Part shown: positions 54,201 through 63,260 of the stretch, piece after piece
Layout of the letters: each line of letters begins with the position of its first letter
Position numbering within the stretch: position 1 is the stretch's first letter
Position numbers and translations under genes: made by a program
Source of the DNA: JBFHFS01 sp041583495
GTDB taxonomy: Bacteria; Bacteroidota; Bacteroidia; Bacteroidales; Marinilabiliaceae
Length of the DNA stretch: 64,000 bases
Direction: 5' to 3'
NCBI GenBank assembly: GCA_041583495.1
Contig: JBFHFS010000007.1
Span: forward strand, 62,001 to 126,000
The notes under the pieces: generated by a model
Told to the model about the DNA's origin: nothing
Seen by the model: the letters and a program-made list of their open reading frames with translations, nothing else
Database searches by the model: none

Positions 54201-55504
54201 AACCAATATTGGTTATCCCGGTCCTGATAAACACATTGGATGTTATCACTAAACAAACGGTTGCCAAAAGAGGCTGAGTTAAACTTCCTCAAAAGCTCCC
54301 CTCTGGCGTTATAAACAAATACGCCTTGTCCTTTGGTCCCAATCCAGATATTTCCCCTACGGTCTTCCAACATTCCATGGACATTCTGTATTTTTTCTTC
54401 ACCCCACTGATCAACTGACAGTTGATTAAACAAGGCCTGTCGTTTGTCAAACAGATTTAACCCAAGGTCGGTTCCTACTACTACCGTCCCTGATAATGTA
54501 ACCACCATGCTGTTGGTTACATTGTTATTCAACGACTGGGGATGAATGTTGCTGTGGCGAAAATTTTTCCAAATGCCCTCTTTAGCGGCAAAGATGTACA
54601 AACCATCCTGAGAGGATCCGACCCAGAGGTTCTGATCCGGATCTTGTTTGATAAAGGAGATATTACGAATAGATTTCCCCAGAAACAATTCTTCATGCCA
54701 GCCGGCGGATAAATCGTTAACCTTGAAGGAAAACAAACCATTTTCACACCCTAAAAAAAGGGTTTCAGACGACCAAAGAAAACACTTGGCATTTTCCGCT
54801 TTGGCAGGAAATCCGGGAGGGGATGATTGAGTCTTATTGGTCCCGTTGCAAGACAGAAATCCAAGAGTATCGGCAGCTAATATCCAAATTGTGGTAGAAT
54901 CGACACATCCTATGCCAACAATATTTTTATTCAGGATTGCCTCGTCAGCACTTACAAAAGGCTCCCGGATCAGGGAGTCTTTATTATTCTCCAAGGCAAG
55001 ATATCGGAACTTATCGATACCTTTTGAGCTGCCTACCCAAAGACCACCCTGTTGATCCTTAAACAGAGCATTTATCGCATTATCTTTTACCTTCAGCCCT
55101 CCTTCCATCAGGATGTGACTGAACTCTTCGGTGTCGGGATTAAGAATATTAATACCCCCATAGGTGCCCACCCACAAATTACCCAGCGGATCCTCAGTCA
55201 TGGCCGTTACTTCGGGATACGACAAGGATTTGGCATTCCCCCGGGAGGTTAAATATTGCTTAAAGCTGTATCCATCGTAGCGGTTTAATCCATCTACGGT
55301 TCCAATCCAAAGAAACCCATATTGATCTTCAAAAAGAGTGGTTACGGTACTTTGTGAAAGCCCATCGCGAATGGTTAGGTGGCGGGAATTGTTGACAAAA
55401 GATAAGGCAGGCAAAGACAAAATAAGACATCCCAATAGGGTAAAAACCCTTATTAAATGATCATTTAGACTTTTCTCAAAAAAACGCCAATGGTAAATTT
55501 GCAT
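51254..55504 (-). CDS. Hybrid two-component system sensor/regulator (HTCS)
   Basis: 1416 residues combining sensor and regulator. After a signal/anchor segment come a dozen or so periplasmic propeller repeats (LWIGTVDGLNRYDG, LWVGTYGGINIL and similar), then a Y_Y_Y domain (YTGLPPGTYHFFLKGTDGYS) and a membrane helix at about 830-855. Then a histidine kinase domain with phospho-acceptor His894 in SHEFRTP, ATPase motifs NLLSNAFKYT, DNGSGIS and GTGIGLA. A receiver domain with Asp1210 follows (VISDIIMPVMDG). The C-terminal AraC-type HTH ends the protein (IGLSRSQLHRNFKALT). Such proteins bind a breakdown product in the periplasm and activate the neighbouring locus. It precedes SusC on the same strand. 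Confidence 0.96.
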   Translation of the reverse strand: MQIYHWRFFEKSLNDHLIRVFTLLGCLILSLPALSFVNNSRHLTIRDGLSQSTVTTLFEDQYGFLWIGTVDGLNRYDGYSFKQYLTSRGNAKSLSYPEVTAMTEDPLGNLWVGTYGGINILNPDTEEFSHILMEGGLKVKDNAINALFKDQQGGLWVGSSKGIDKFRYLALENNKDSLIREPFVSADEAILNKNIVGIGCVDSTTIWILAADTLGFLSCNGTNKTQSSPPGFPAKAENAKCFLWSSETLFLGCENGLFSFKVNDLSAGWHEELFLGKSIRNISFIKQDPDQNLWVGSSQDGLYIFAAKEGIWKNFRHSNIHPQSLNNNVTNSMVVTLSGTVVVGTDLGLNLFDKRQALFNQLSVDQWGEEKIQNVHGMLEDRRGNIWIGTKGQGVFVYNARGELLRKFNSASFGNRLFSDNIQCVYQDRDNQYWFTTVGNGLFKIRFRGENYSSPELTHYEHSEKNPLSIAANRVNAVFEDSNGDLWFGTSNGLSRLLYSEKNKAPQATRFLNLHHDPRDCYSLPDDFVYSIYRDRLGSLWVGTFRGGIGKMVDQRDTEINLSFEQESVRPAPLFANYQKQPSDSTSLAGNDIYLIYEDQLYGYLWIATNEGLCRFSRKDNNFKVFTTDNGLSSNSIYGILEDKEGNLWLSTNRGLTKYNQKEEAFFNYGEANGLQYPEFNGKAFLRTRNGLFVFGGARGVNSFFPEQIKPNATHASVYVTGLKIKNREVRASEVKWHIRENLHQAQKIVLRHNQNFITLSFTMLNYHNPAENRFVYRLKGYDDDWNYTTGENTASYTGLPPGTYHFFLKGTDGYSTWDAQISDLVMVINPPWWFTFGAKMLYFILCFVIAFFFFKGLKRRIDLKRETEVQRMDYKKNQELYEEKLQFYTNISHEFRTPLTLIIGPIQDLILEQKDPAIIAKIMLINRNANRLKNLVDQILSLREVDAGQVSVHVIKENVELFSREVASNFNGLAARRNIRYRFEVKKMPREVWFDPDVLEKILYNLLSNAFKYTSDGGEISVFLTTLPGGRVADVFGKARIETELQPHYLALVIHDNGSGISQENLSRIFDRYFKTDRRVEGTGIGLAYAQSLALLHKGIISVKSKLNKGSSFVLYLPVGDCYQDSQKETYANYPETKMQPPEFKPFKPGVMAFSMEKPSTVLLVDDNEEMSYYIAEGLKNEFNILIAREGRQAIHILEEKKPDIVISDIIMPVMDGLELCKYLRASKSFATLPLILLSSRVDTMQKVQALETGADAYVSKPFEIPYLIAVAKRLLLQNSSMKEPQDPNLLSISLNPSRETADEKFLSRLKCSIEKNYADPKFNVESLAEDIGLSRSQLHRNFKALTETTPSNFLKEVRMTEAIKLLEEAKMSIAEICFAVGFSDPKYFSNEFRKKYGMSPSNYATPFKEKSTNI

Positions 55505-55624
55505 GTTTAATGATGTTAACCTTTCAACATTCTATGCCGCCTTAAAAAAGGATAAAAATATAAGAATTGATTATTTCATAAAAAAGACGCCTCACCTATA
55601 AAAAACTATCAACCCAGCCTGACA

Positions 55625-55632
55625 CAAATATA
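55625..55632 (-). promoter_or_regulatory. Candidate -7 box (TATATTTG) of the HTCS gene
   Basis: An exact match to TAnnTTTG on the minus strand, about 120 bases before the HTCS ATG. A TTTG at 55660-55663 is further away than the usual spacing. The octamer is identical to those before cstA and the ECF sigma gene. Confidence 0.4.
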
Positions 55633-55927
55633 ACGATTTTATCAGGTTGGTTAACGAAACAAAAACCATACACCCCCCATTCATTGCGTCAAACCCATTA
55701 AAATTATTGTAGAATTAAAATAAACTCAATGGGGAGCAGATATCGAGTGAAGGGACCCTCTCCAAAACAAACATTCCACTCAGGAAGAAGGGAAATAGAG
55801 GATCATTTCGCTTAACCCAAAAGGAACCAGAATCCTTCCATTAATCGGCAAAAAGGAGTTTTTCTGATTCCCCAAATTAAACCCAATCATCTCCATTAAA
55901 GGAGTCAACCGTACCACATCTATTATC

Positions 55928-55958
55928 AAAAAAAGGGTGGAGAAATCCACCCTTTTTA
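55928..55958 (-). terminator. Rho-independent terminator after the second SusD gene
   Basis: A perfect 12-bp stem (55930-55941 with 55946-55957, AAAAAGGGTGGA and its complement) with a GAAA loop on the plus strand. In the minus direction it ends in a T7 run. It follows the SusD stop at 55976 by 18 bases. Confidence 0.9.
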
Positions 55959-55975
55959 AAAGTCTTATTTAAATA

Positions 55976-57556
55976 CTATTGGTTCACCGGCCATTCCACC
56001 ACACCTTCCTGAATGGAAGAATTAAACATCTGCACCTCCGGGGCATTGGTGCCCCACCACAGTTTCTTGCCCCACAGATCGGCCACAATGCCTTCCCCGG
56101 CATTCGATTTGGCGAATCCTGGATTTTGCTGGATGAATCCCGGATATTTCACGCGGTAGGGGAATCCTTTAACATCGTCCTCATCAATTTTAAAGAAGTC
56201 GAGAGCCGGGAAGCCGGTTCGCCTCATCATGGCAAAGGTATTGGCCCCCTGTCCGAACTGGGCCAGATACCGCTGAAGAATAATCACCTCCAATTTATTG
56301 GTAGCCAAATCATAATCTACCCCTTCCTGGGTCAGGTACCCTCCCACGGCCACATTATATTTCTGCATTGAGGCGTTCACCCCGTCTACATAATAAGCTT
56401 TGGCTGACTTAGGCACGTTAAACCCTTTTAAGGCGGCTTCGGCCAGAATAAACTGAAGCTCCGAATAGGTGATTATGGGTTCCTTTCGGTCGGGATCAGC
56501 AAAGGTATCCACCGAAATATTGCTGATGGAATCCCTGGCGATCCGCACAAATCCGGAAGGATTCTTACTGTTAAAGGCGGGCGGACACCCTATATACATC
56601 GGGTTACCCGCATCGACATACTCTTTGGCCGGGTCAACAAAGACCGGCAGTCTTGGATCATTCAAAGAGGCCAGATAATGAAGGGCCCCGGTAGAAACGG
56701 CATAGGTTTTTTCAGAATCCTTATATTGCTTAGCAATAGGATTAGACCAGGGATCGGTATTTCCGCCGATCCAAACCACTCCAAAGTCTTCACTATTGGA
56801 AGAGATTAAGGGATATTTACCGGCATCGGCCACAATCTTCTCAAACAGGGGTTTGGCATAGGCCTCATCCACATCGCTCATCCTTAACAGCAATCTCAGG
56901 TTTAAGGTGTTACAAAACCGTTTCCATGCCATCAAATCACCGCCGGCAAAGATATCGGCGTTCCCATTAACGGGATAGAGGGTTTTAGGATTGGTATCAA
57001 TAGAATCGTTGGCCGCAAACAGCTTGTCGATCATGGCTTTATAGATCGACTCCTGGCTGTCGAACAAAGGAAACAGATAATCGGTCTCCTCACTATCGCC
57101 TTCCATCCCATGAAGGGCATACGTGTAAGGCACATCCCCCCAGGTATCTACCAGGTAGCCATAACTCCATGCCTGCATGATGTTGGCCAAAGCCCAGTAG
57201 TTTCTATGAGAGGTTCTCTCACAGTTGGCAAGCACCTCTTTTAAGTTGGGTAAAATATCCACAAAGAAGGAGTAGTAATTCCAATGATCGTTGATGTCAT
57301 TTCCACTCTTATGCCAAAAGGCCACCACATCTTCGGTATTATGCGTATAATACTGAACCCATTTACAATAACCCGTATTGTAATCATCTAAGATAGATCG
57401 GGCAGTATTAATTTGGGCCCCTGTGAGCAAATAAGCACTTTCGCCGGTTGTTTGGGCATTTGGATTGGTGTTGAGATCCTCAAAATCGTTGGTACAACCC
57501 AAAACTCCCATTACCAGCGACAAAAAGAGAATTCCAGAATATTTTAGTTTATTCAT
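55976..57556 (-). CDS. SusD/RagB-family lipoprotein, second pair
   Basis: 526 residues; lipoprotein signal VMGVLGCTN (Cys21). The SusD-like_2 landmarks are NDFEDLNTNPNAQ, GDLMAWKRFCNTLNLRLLLRMSD, and YLAQFGQGANTFAMMRRTGFP, each closely parallel to the SusD at 46087. It should pair with the STN-type SusC immediately upstream as the surface lid and glycan binder. It ends in a strong terminator and is not followed by enzyme genes, so the locus is a bare SusC/D pair with its regulators. Confidence 0.93.
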   Translation of the reverse strand: MNKLKYSGILFLSLVMGVLGCTNDFEDLNTNPNAQTTGESAYLLTGAQINTARSILDDYNTGYCKWVQYYTHNTEDVVAFWHKSGNDINDHWNYYSFFVDILPNLKEVLANCERTSHRNYWALANIMQAWSYGYLVDTWGDVPYTYALHGMEGDSEETDYLFPLFDSQESIYKAMIDKLFAANDSIDTNPKTLYPVNGNADIFAGGDLMAWKRFCNTLNLRLLLRMSDVDEAYAKPLFEKIVADAGKYPLISSNSEDFGVVWIGGNTDPWSNPIAKQYKDSEKTYAVSTGALHYLASLNDPRLPVFVDPAKEYVDAGNPMYIGCPPAFNSKNPSGFVRIARDSISNISVDTFADPDRKEPIITYSELQFILAEAALKGFNVPKSAKAYYVDGVNASMQKYNVAVGGYLTQEGVDYDLATNKLEVIILQRYLAQFGQGANTFAMMRRTGFPALDFFKIDEDDVKGFPYRVKYPGFIQQNPGFAKSNAGEGIVADLWGKKLWWGTNAPEVQMFNSSIQEGVVEWPVNQ

Positions 57557-57580
57557 TGTTTTTTCTTTTAGGTAAAAAGA

Positions 57581-60500
57581 TTAAAAGTTAAGCGAAATTT
57601 TAAGACCCAGGTTTCTGGCCGTAGGAATGGAAGCCACTTCCAGGCCCTGGCCGTTGTTGCTGTAGCCCATCATGGTTTCCGAATCGATTCCCGGCATATT
57701 GTTTTTCAGCAACAGCAAATTATGTCCAATGAAGGCAATAGAGGCAGTGCCTAAACCATATTTAGTGGTAATTCTGGAAGGAATCTTGTAAGAGAAAACC
57801 AGATCTCTTAGTTTTATGTTGGTCGCATCAAAGATAAAATCCGGAGAACCGGTATTCCAGCCGTAGAATTGTTCCTGTGTATCGATATAGGTGGTATTGG
57901 GCTGGCCAGTAGCCACATCGGTCCCATCAAACAAGATACCACCTCCCTCGGCAACCGGATCCCGTTTGGGGTTGCCTTTTTGGTTTAATCCGGCGGTTTT
58001 ATCCACCAATCCATAAAGGTAAGCATGCTGGTAGGTGGTTGAGATGACATTTCCGCCAAAACGGCCATCAAAAAGCATGGAAAGGGTAAAGTCTTTATAG
58101 GTTAAGGTCGTGGAAATACTTCCGGTCCAATCGGGGGTAAAATAGAGTCCCATATCGTAAGGGCCCCCTCTCCAAACCGTATGCATGGGTTTTCCATCCT
58201 GGGTTAAGACTTTACCGGTACCGTACAAGTCTTCCTTATTGGGGATATCTTGTTGCATTGGAGATAATTGCTCCCACATCTCCTCGCTATCCACCATGTA
58301 GGGGAAGCCCCAGACAGATCCATACCGTTCCCCGACTTCAGCGCGGGTTTCCGAACCATACCACTCCCCAATTCGTTGGTGGGTGAGTTCACCGTACAAT
58401 TCGTTAAGCTTTCCGCGATTCCGGTTATAGATAAAGTTAAGATCCCACCGGAACTCTTTGGTTTGCACAGGCGTGGTATTTAAGGCCACCTCAACCCCCG
58501 AGGTTTCCAGGTCACCCACATTAATTCGTGCCCACCGGAAGCCTCTTTCCCATTGGGTGTCGATGGTCACAATTTGGTTTTCAGTATTGGTTTGATACCA
58601 GGCGAAATCAAGATTGATCCGATTGTTGAGGAAACTTAACATGGTTCCAATTTCCTTTGAATTGGAGATTTCAGGTTTGAGGTTGGTCGGGGGCAGAGTC
58701 GCATCCAGGCTTTGGATGGGTTCCCCGTTCCAGGAATCTCCCCACCGGTTTACATAGAGGTTGAGGAAATAAGGACTGGTATCACTTCCTACCTGGGCCC
58801 AACTGGCCCGTATTTTACCAAAGGAAAGAATGGATTTATCAATGTTAAGCATCTCGCTGAAGACGTAACTCAAGGAAACCGAAGGATAGGAGAATCTCCA
58901 GTTATTTTGAGGCAACGTAGAGGACCAGTCAATTCTTTCACTTAAATCCAGATATAGATATTTGCGGTAGTTAAAGTTCACATTCCCGAACACACTCTGC
59001 ACTTCCTTTTCACTCATAAAATGGGACGAATTAACCGGCTTAAGTGAGTTATCCAAATTATAAACACCCTTGTTAATTAACCCACCCACTGTGCTGGCAC
59101 TCTCGCTTCTGTTTTGAACATTTCTTACCTCGGTACCGAACAATCCGGAAAGGCCCCAGGTGGTGAAATCCTTGTTGAATCCCAAACGGGCGTTAAAATC
59201 ATATTCCTGGTCGAAGGTAGATCCCTGGGAATAAGCTCCGGCATTGTATTTATAGGCGGCGGTTCTTTGTGAATAATCGACACGGGTCTGATCCTGTACC
59301 GCTTCCCCCTGGAGATACAACCAATCGTTGATATCATACTTAACAGTTACCCCAATACTCATCCTTTTCCTTTCGGAGGGGTTGGTGTTTTCGTAAAGCC
59401 CCCAGTAAGGATTCAGTCCGTTCTCATAAAAGCTGTTGCGCTCGCCCTGCGGGGTTTTATAGTATTTTTTGAGCTCGCGAATGTCGATGTTGGCCGGCAT
59501 ATTATAGACGTCCCTTACCGGGTTATAGCCATAACCGGTTCGGTTCTTACTGTCCATATTCGAGAGAGTCCCTCTTAAGTGAACCGACAGTTTATCATTG
59601 ATCTCGAAATTGTTGTTAAAGTTGGCTGTAATACGGGTAAGTCCGGTATTGGGCACAATGCCGTCTTCCTTTTGATAAGAAATGGAAACTCTGGAGCTGC
59701 TGGTCTCCGTTCCATGGGTGATGCCAATGGTGGTGTTGGACAAGATCCCGGTATCAAAAAAGTTTTTCCAGTTGTCGTGATACTCCCAGGGTTTGGTAAC
59801 GGCCTGTCCGGTAGCCGGATCCCACTGAGGAATCATCTGACCTTCAAATTTGGGTCCCCAGGACCGCACATTGTTATCATAGGTTCCGTTGCCATTGCCA
59901 TCCACATAGGCATACTGACCATCATATCCCTGTCCATATTCTTTTTGCCAGGGCAGTTCGTTTATCAACGGATTAGAGATGGTATAGCTGGAGGTTAAAG
60001 TCACCCCTAACCCTTTTTGTCCTTTTTTCCCACTTTTAGTAGTAATGAGGATAACCCCATTAGCGGCACGGGAGCCATACAAAGCAGTAGCACTGGCACC
60101 TTTCAGAACAGACAGATTAGCAATGTCTTCGGGATTGATATCCGCGATAGGACTACCCCAGTCACTGATGCCACCATAGGACGGGATGGTAGAGGCCTCT
60201 AATTGCTGATTGGCTTGCAAAGGAATCCCATCCACGATGATCAGGGGCTGGTTGTCGTTGGATAAAGAGGTCTCTCCACGGATGACAATCCGGTTCGTCC
60301 CATCTATCCCGGAAGAACTTCCGGTGATGTTGACCCCGGCAACTTTTCCGGATAAGGCCGTCACCACATTGGTTTGTCCGGTTTCAGCCAGGCGGTCACC
60401 ACCCACCTCGGTCACAGAATAACCAATGGCCTTGGATTCCCGGGAAATACCCAGGGCCGTGACAACCACCTCGTCCAAACCAAGGGACTCTTCAACCAGA

Positions 60501-61105
60501 ACAATATTAAACCGGTCTTTACCAGCTAATTCAACCTCCTGAGTCTTCATTCCTACGAAAGAAAAAATCAGAGTGGCCTCGGGGGCAACCGTAGAAAGCT
60601 TAAAAACACCTTCCATATCAGTGATGGTTCCGGTACTGGTGCCCTTGATTACGATTGATGCGCCAGGGATCGGTTCCCCATTGGCATCCACCACTTTCCC
60701 AGTCACAGTTTTTCCCTGGGGTTGGACTGCCTGTTGCGGCTTGTTCGCAGGAAAAATCACCACATGTTTGTCGACAATGCGAAAATCCAGGCTGGAATCC
60801 TTAAAAACACGGGCCAATATCTCATCTACCGACTGGTTGGTGGCGTCGATAGAGATAGGGGCTACCGCGTCCAATTGCTCATTCTGGAAGAAAAAGGTTA
60901 ACTCCGTTTGCCCCTCGATTTGCGCCAACACATTTCTCAGGGAGGCATTTTCCATCTTCAGAGAGAGGATTTCATTTTGGGAATAAACCGACGCAGACAA
61001 ATGCAACGTCGCAATAACTAAAAACAGCATGGATAACTTCATAATCCGAAGAAATTGTTTTAGTCCAAGGGGACAGCGCCCCAAACTAATTGATTTTTTT
61101 TTCAT
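57581..61105 (-). CDS. SusC/RagA transporter with STN signalling domain
   Basis: 1174 residues. After the signal sequence (HLSASVYSQ) there is an STN domain at about 45-115 (SLRNVLAQIEGQTELTFFFQNEQL), then a carboxypeptidase-regulatory-like domain (VTGKVVDANGEPIPGAS), a plug with NLSVLKGASATALYGSRAANGVILI, and a barrel ending in LGLKISLNF. The STN domain contacts the periplasmic end of a FecR anti-sigma factor, so this protein both transports a glycan and signals its arrival. The FecR and sigma genes lie directly upstream, completing the circuit. Confidence 0.95.
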   Translation of the reverse strand: MKKKSISLGRCPLGLKQFLRIMKLSMLFLVIATLHLSASVYSQNEILSLKMENASLRNVLAQIEGQTELTFFFQNEQLDAVAPISIDATNQSVDEILARVFKDSSLDFRIVDKHVVIFPANKPQQAVQPQGKTVTGKVVDANGEPIPGASIVIKGTSTGTITDMEGVFKLSTVAPEATLIFSFVGMKTQEVELAGKDRFNIVLVEESLGLDEVVVTALGISRESKAIGYSVTEVGGDRLAETGQTNVVTALSGKVAGVNITGSSSGIDGTNRIVIRGETSLSNDNQPLIIVDGIPLQANQQLEASTIPSYGGISDWGSPIADINPEDIANLSVLKGASATALYGSRAANGVILITTKSGKKGQKGLGVTLTSSYTISNPLINELPWQKEYGQGYDGQYAYVDGNGNGTYDNNVRSWGPKFEGQMIPQWDPATGQAVTKPWEYHDNWKNFFDTGILSNTTIGITHGTETSSSRVSISYQKEDGIVPNTGLTRITANFNNNFEINDKLSVHLRGTLSNMDSKNRTGYGYNPVRDVYNMPANIDIRELKKYYKTPQGERNSFYENGLNPYWGLYENTNPSERKRMSIGVTVKYDINDWLYLQGEAVQDQTRVDYSQRTAAYKYNAGAYSQGSTFDQEYDFNARLGFNKDFTTWGLSGLFGTEVRNVQNRSESASTVGGLINKGVYNLDNSLKPVNSSHFMSEKEVQSVFGNVNFNYRKYLYLDLSERIDWSSTLPQNNWRFSYPSVSLSYVFSEMLNIDKSILSFGKIRASWAQVGSDTSPYFLNLYVNRWGDSWNGEPIQSLDATLPPTNLKPEISNSKEIGTMLSFLNNRINLDFAWYQTNTENQIVTIDTQWERGFRWARINVGDLETSGVEVALNTTPVQTKEFRWDLNFIYNRNRGKLNELYGELTHQRIGEWYGSETRAEVGERYGSVWGFPYMVDSEEMWEQLSPMQQDIPNKEDLYGTGKVLTQDGKPMHTVWRGGPYDMGLYFTPDWTGSISTTLTYKDFTLSMLFDGRFGGNVISTTYQHAYLYGLVDKTAGLNQKGNPKRDPVAEGGGILFDGTDVATGQPNTTYIDTQEQFYGWNTGSPDFIFDATNIKLRDLVFSYKIPSRITTKYGLGTASIAFIGHNLLLLKNNMPGIDSETMMGYSNNGQGLEVASIPTARNLGLKISLNF

Positions 61106-61175
61106 AAATTTACAACGTTTAGTGAGTTAATAAACACTTCTTCAATGCGGTACCAGCCGCACGGAAGATCAAATT

Positions 61176-61212
61176 AAGCGGAGAATGTTAGCGCATTCTC
61201 TGCTTTTTTTTT
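61176..61212. terminator. Strong hairpin between FecR and SusC genes
   Basis: A 12-bp stem (61176-61187 with 61194-61205, one G-T pair) with a six-base loop and a T10 run on the plus side. No plus-strand gene precedes it. In the minus direction the hairpin follows the FecR stop at 61222 but is trailed only by TTAATTTGATC, so there it may be a partial terminator setting different levels of regulator and transporter. Confidence 0.55.
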
Positions 61213-61221
61213 AACAAGTCT

Positions 61222-62205
61222 CTATTTTTTTAACTTCTCATCCATTTTTGTAAGTAAAATGTAATTTTCATTCATCTCCACCTCAATGGGAATGGTCAGA
61301 TTAATGAAATCAAAAACCTGGTCGATTCTCAGGTTCCGGATACTTCCCGAGTAATGAATATTCTGAAACACTTCAGCATCAAACACTATCCTCACGCCAT
61401 ACCATCTCTCCAGGCGAGTCATCAAGGCCATAAAAGAGGCATCATTAAAAACCAAGATGCCATCTTTCCAGCCCGTATTATCAGAGAATTCCACCTCCCT
61501 ACGGACAAGCCGTCCGGTACGCTTCACAAATCCCAATGTTTCCCCTGGCCCCAGCTTGGCTTTTATCCCGGCCTGGGTTTTAAGTTTAACCCCTCCTTCG
61601 ACCAGAGTGGTCTCCACTGTGGGTTCATCGAAGTAACTGCGCACATTAAACTGGGTACCGGTAGCCCGAATGTTGAGTCCGTCAACGTCCACAATAAAGG
61701 GGCTGGTTGCGTCCTTATGAACGGTAAAATAGGCCTCTCCTTCCAATTCCACCGCGCGAACACGGCCAAATTGCTGTCGATAAGTTAATTTGGAAGAGTT
61801 GTTCAACCAAACATGGCTCCCATCCGGCAGAATGGCCTCGAGTCGATGCCCTGCATCGGTCATTAACTCTACCGGGTTACCCTTTCCCAAAAATCCATAC
61901 TGATACAGCAAGGAAGAGACCGCGACCAGGATAGCCACCGAAGCGGCCACCTTCCACCACCCTGATGAATGCCGGGCCATGGGAAGCATCCGGGTACGGT
62001 TAGAAAAGACATCGACAGGCACCTCTTCCTGATTACCCTGTTGATCCCTGGCCAGGGGTTCCACCAGCTTCTTAAAAACCTGGTAACCGGCCTCATGCTT
62101 TTCAGAATAGCCTCTCCACCGACGCAACAACTGCCTCTCCTTAGCGGTTGCGGAAAACATCAGGTTTCGCCCTATTATCTTGGATAAATCTCTTCTCAAT
62201 CTCAT
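61222..62205 (-). CDS. FecR-family anti-sigma factor
   Basis: 327 residues. The cytoplasmic N-terminal part (residues 1-80) would hold the sigma factor; a single membrane helix is at about 83-104 (WWKVAASVAILVAVSSLLYQ). The periplasmic FecR domain follows (LPDGSHVWLNNSSKLTY, EGEAYFTVHKDATSPF, ATGTQFNVRSYFDEPT), then a DUF4974/STN-like C-terminal domain (FMALMTRLERWYGVRIVFD). It relays the signal from the SusC STN domain to the ECF sigma factor. It sits between those two genes on the same strand. Confidence 0.94.
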   Translation of the reverse strand: MRLRRDLSKIIGRNLMFSATAKERQLLRRWRGYSEKHEAGYQVFKKLVEPLARDQQGNQEEVPVDVFSNRTRMLPMARHSSGWWKVAASVAILVAVSSLLYQYGFLGKGNPVELMTDAGHRLEAILPDGSHVWLNNSSKLTYRQQFGRVRAVELEGEAYFTVHKDATSPFIVDVDGLNIRATGTQFNVRSYFDEPTVETTLVEGGVKLKTQAGIKAKLGPGETLGFVKRTGRLVRREVEFSDNTGWKDGILVFNDASFMALMTRLERWYGVRIVFDAEVFQNIHYSGSIRNLRIDQVFDFINLTIPIEVEMNENYILLTKMDEKLKK

Positions 62206-62487
62206 CCTATCTCCATGGTTTGACTGGTGCGTTTATGATATAGACACCCTTTTTATCAATTGTTACCAAAAAAAAGTTCATTTTTTTAAAAAAAAAATTC
62301 ACTTACACCCCTGCAATATGAATATTAACCCCTCTATAAAAAAAGAATACTGCAATTTCATTAGTAATCCGGCTCCTTTTAAAGAAAAAATGGAAATTGT
62401 GTTCGCCCAATTCCCGGACAAAAAACATGACAGGATAACCCCATCCAAATTTCCGGATAAAGATAAATCAGAGAAGAAGGAGCGCGT
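62206..62487. other. Sigma-FecR gap
   Basis: These 282 A/T-rich bases separate the sigma and FecR genes, unusually far apart for a co-regulated pair. I see no TAnnTTTG match or terminator and no convincing coding sequence. Confidence 0.4.
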
Positions 62488-63069
62488 TTAAAAACACAAA
62501 AGGAAAGATTTCAATGCGGTGATATTCCTGCTGAGAGAAAGGTCCAGATTCAAGGCCTCGCCAATTTTCCTGACAGCGATGGCCACCTGGTTATCCACGG
62601 TATTGGCCGAAATATTGAGTACCTTTGCGGTATCTTTACGAGAAATCCCCTCTTCACGTAGAAGCTTAAAAATCATTTTACATTTAGGAGGAAGCGTTTC
62701 AACCACCTGGTTTAACTTATCCAACATTTCCTGGGAAATAAAATCATCTTCGGGTGTTCTTTCGTAAGGGACCAATGTGACCTGAACCTGATCCAGGGAA
62801 TCAAACCGGCGTTTTTTCTCTTTTCGGAGATAATTGTAACAGGTATTTCGAACCGCCATAAACAAATAGGTGGTTAAATTATCAATCTCTTCCAAAGAGG
62901 AACGCTTCTCCCACAACTTCAGAAATACATCCATCACCACCTCTTCACACAACCCTTCATCTGCAATAAAAGACTGGGCAAAATGCTTTAGCCGAACAAA
63001 ATAGGCATCCAGAAAATTCCTGAACCTAATCTCCTGATTAATCTTCAAATTCTGAGCAACATCCCTCAT
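62488..63069 (-). CDS. ECF-type RNA polymerase sigma factor
   Basis: About 193 residues from the ATG at 63069; a TTG at 63087 lies close to the likely transcription start and is less suitable. Sigma region 2 is at about 17-95 (LCEEVVMDVFLKLWEKRSSL, YLFMAVRNTCYNYLRKEKK), and region 4 at about 120-175 (LPPKCKMIFKLLREEGISRKDTAKVLNIS, interrupted only by short turns). No region 3, as in other sigma-70 group 4 factors. It should drive the SusC/D operon downstream when released from FecR. A well-formed housekeeping promoter lies just upstream. Confidence 0.93.
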   Translation of the reverse strand: MRDVAQNLKINQEIRFRNFLDAYFVRLKHFAQSFIADEGLCEEVVMDVFLKLWEKRSSLEEIDNLTTYLFMAVRNTCYNYLRKEKKRRFDSLDQVQVTLVPYERTPEDDFISQEMLDKLNQVVETLPPKCKMIFKLLREEGISRKDTAKVLNISANTVDNQVAIAVRKIGEALNLDLSLSRNITALKSFLLCF

Positions 63070-63100
63070 AACCGGATCCTTTAACAATAATTAAGAACTT

Positions 63101-63131
63101 CAAATATAGGAAATATGCCATGATCTTCAAT
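63101..63131 (-). promoter_or_regulatory. Promoter of the ECF sigma gene
   Basis: On the minus strand, ATTG at 63128-63131 and TATATTTG at 63101-63108 are 19 bases apart, matching the Bacteroidota -33/-7 arrangement. The start would be near 63095, giving a leader of about 25 bases to the ATG at 63069. The best-formed promoter in the window. Confidence 0.6.
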
Positions 63132-63260
63132 ACGACCCAATCAAAAGCCTCTTTAAAGAAAAATGATTAAGGGTTCATCTCCCCTCCCATCCTGCTTCCA
63201 GAGAGGATCAACCGGCCCCCAACCATTTTCATCCCGGGAAAGGGAAAATCTTTCAATAGA

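Larger units (their letters stand above)
55505..55975. other. Intergenic region upstream of the HTCS
   Basis: A 471-base gap holding, from right to left, the terminator of the second SusC/D operon (55928-55958) and a candidate HTCS promoter (55625-55632). The 300 bases between show no convincing coding or RNA feature. Confidence 0.5.

Noticed and set aside
63167..63260. Possible coding sequence just past the sulfatase stop (PLWKQDG-like)
   Set aside because: Too short and broken by a stop to support a gene; may be a decayed extension of the sulfatase.
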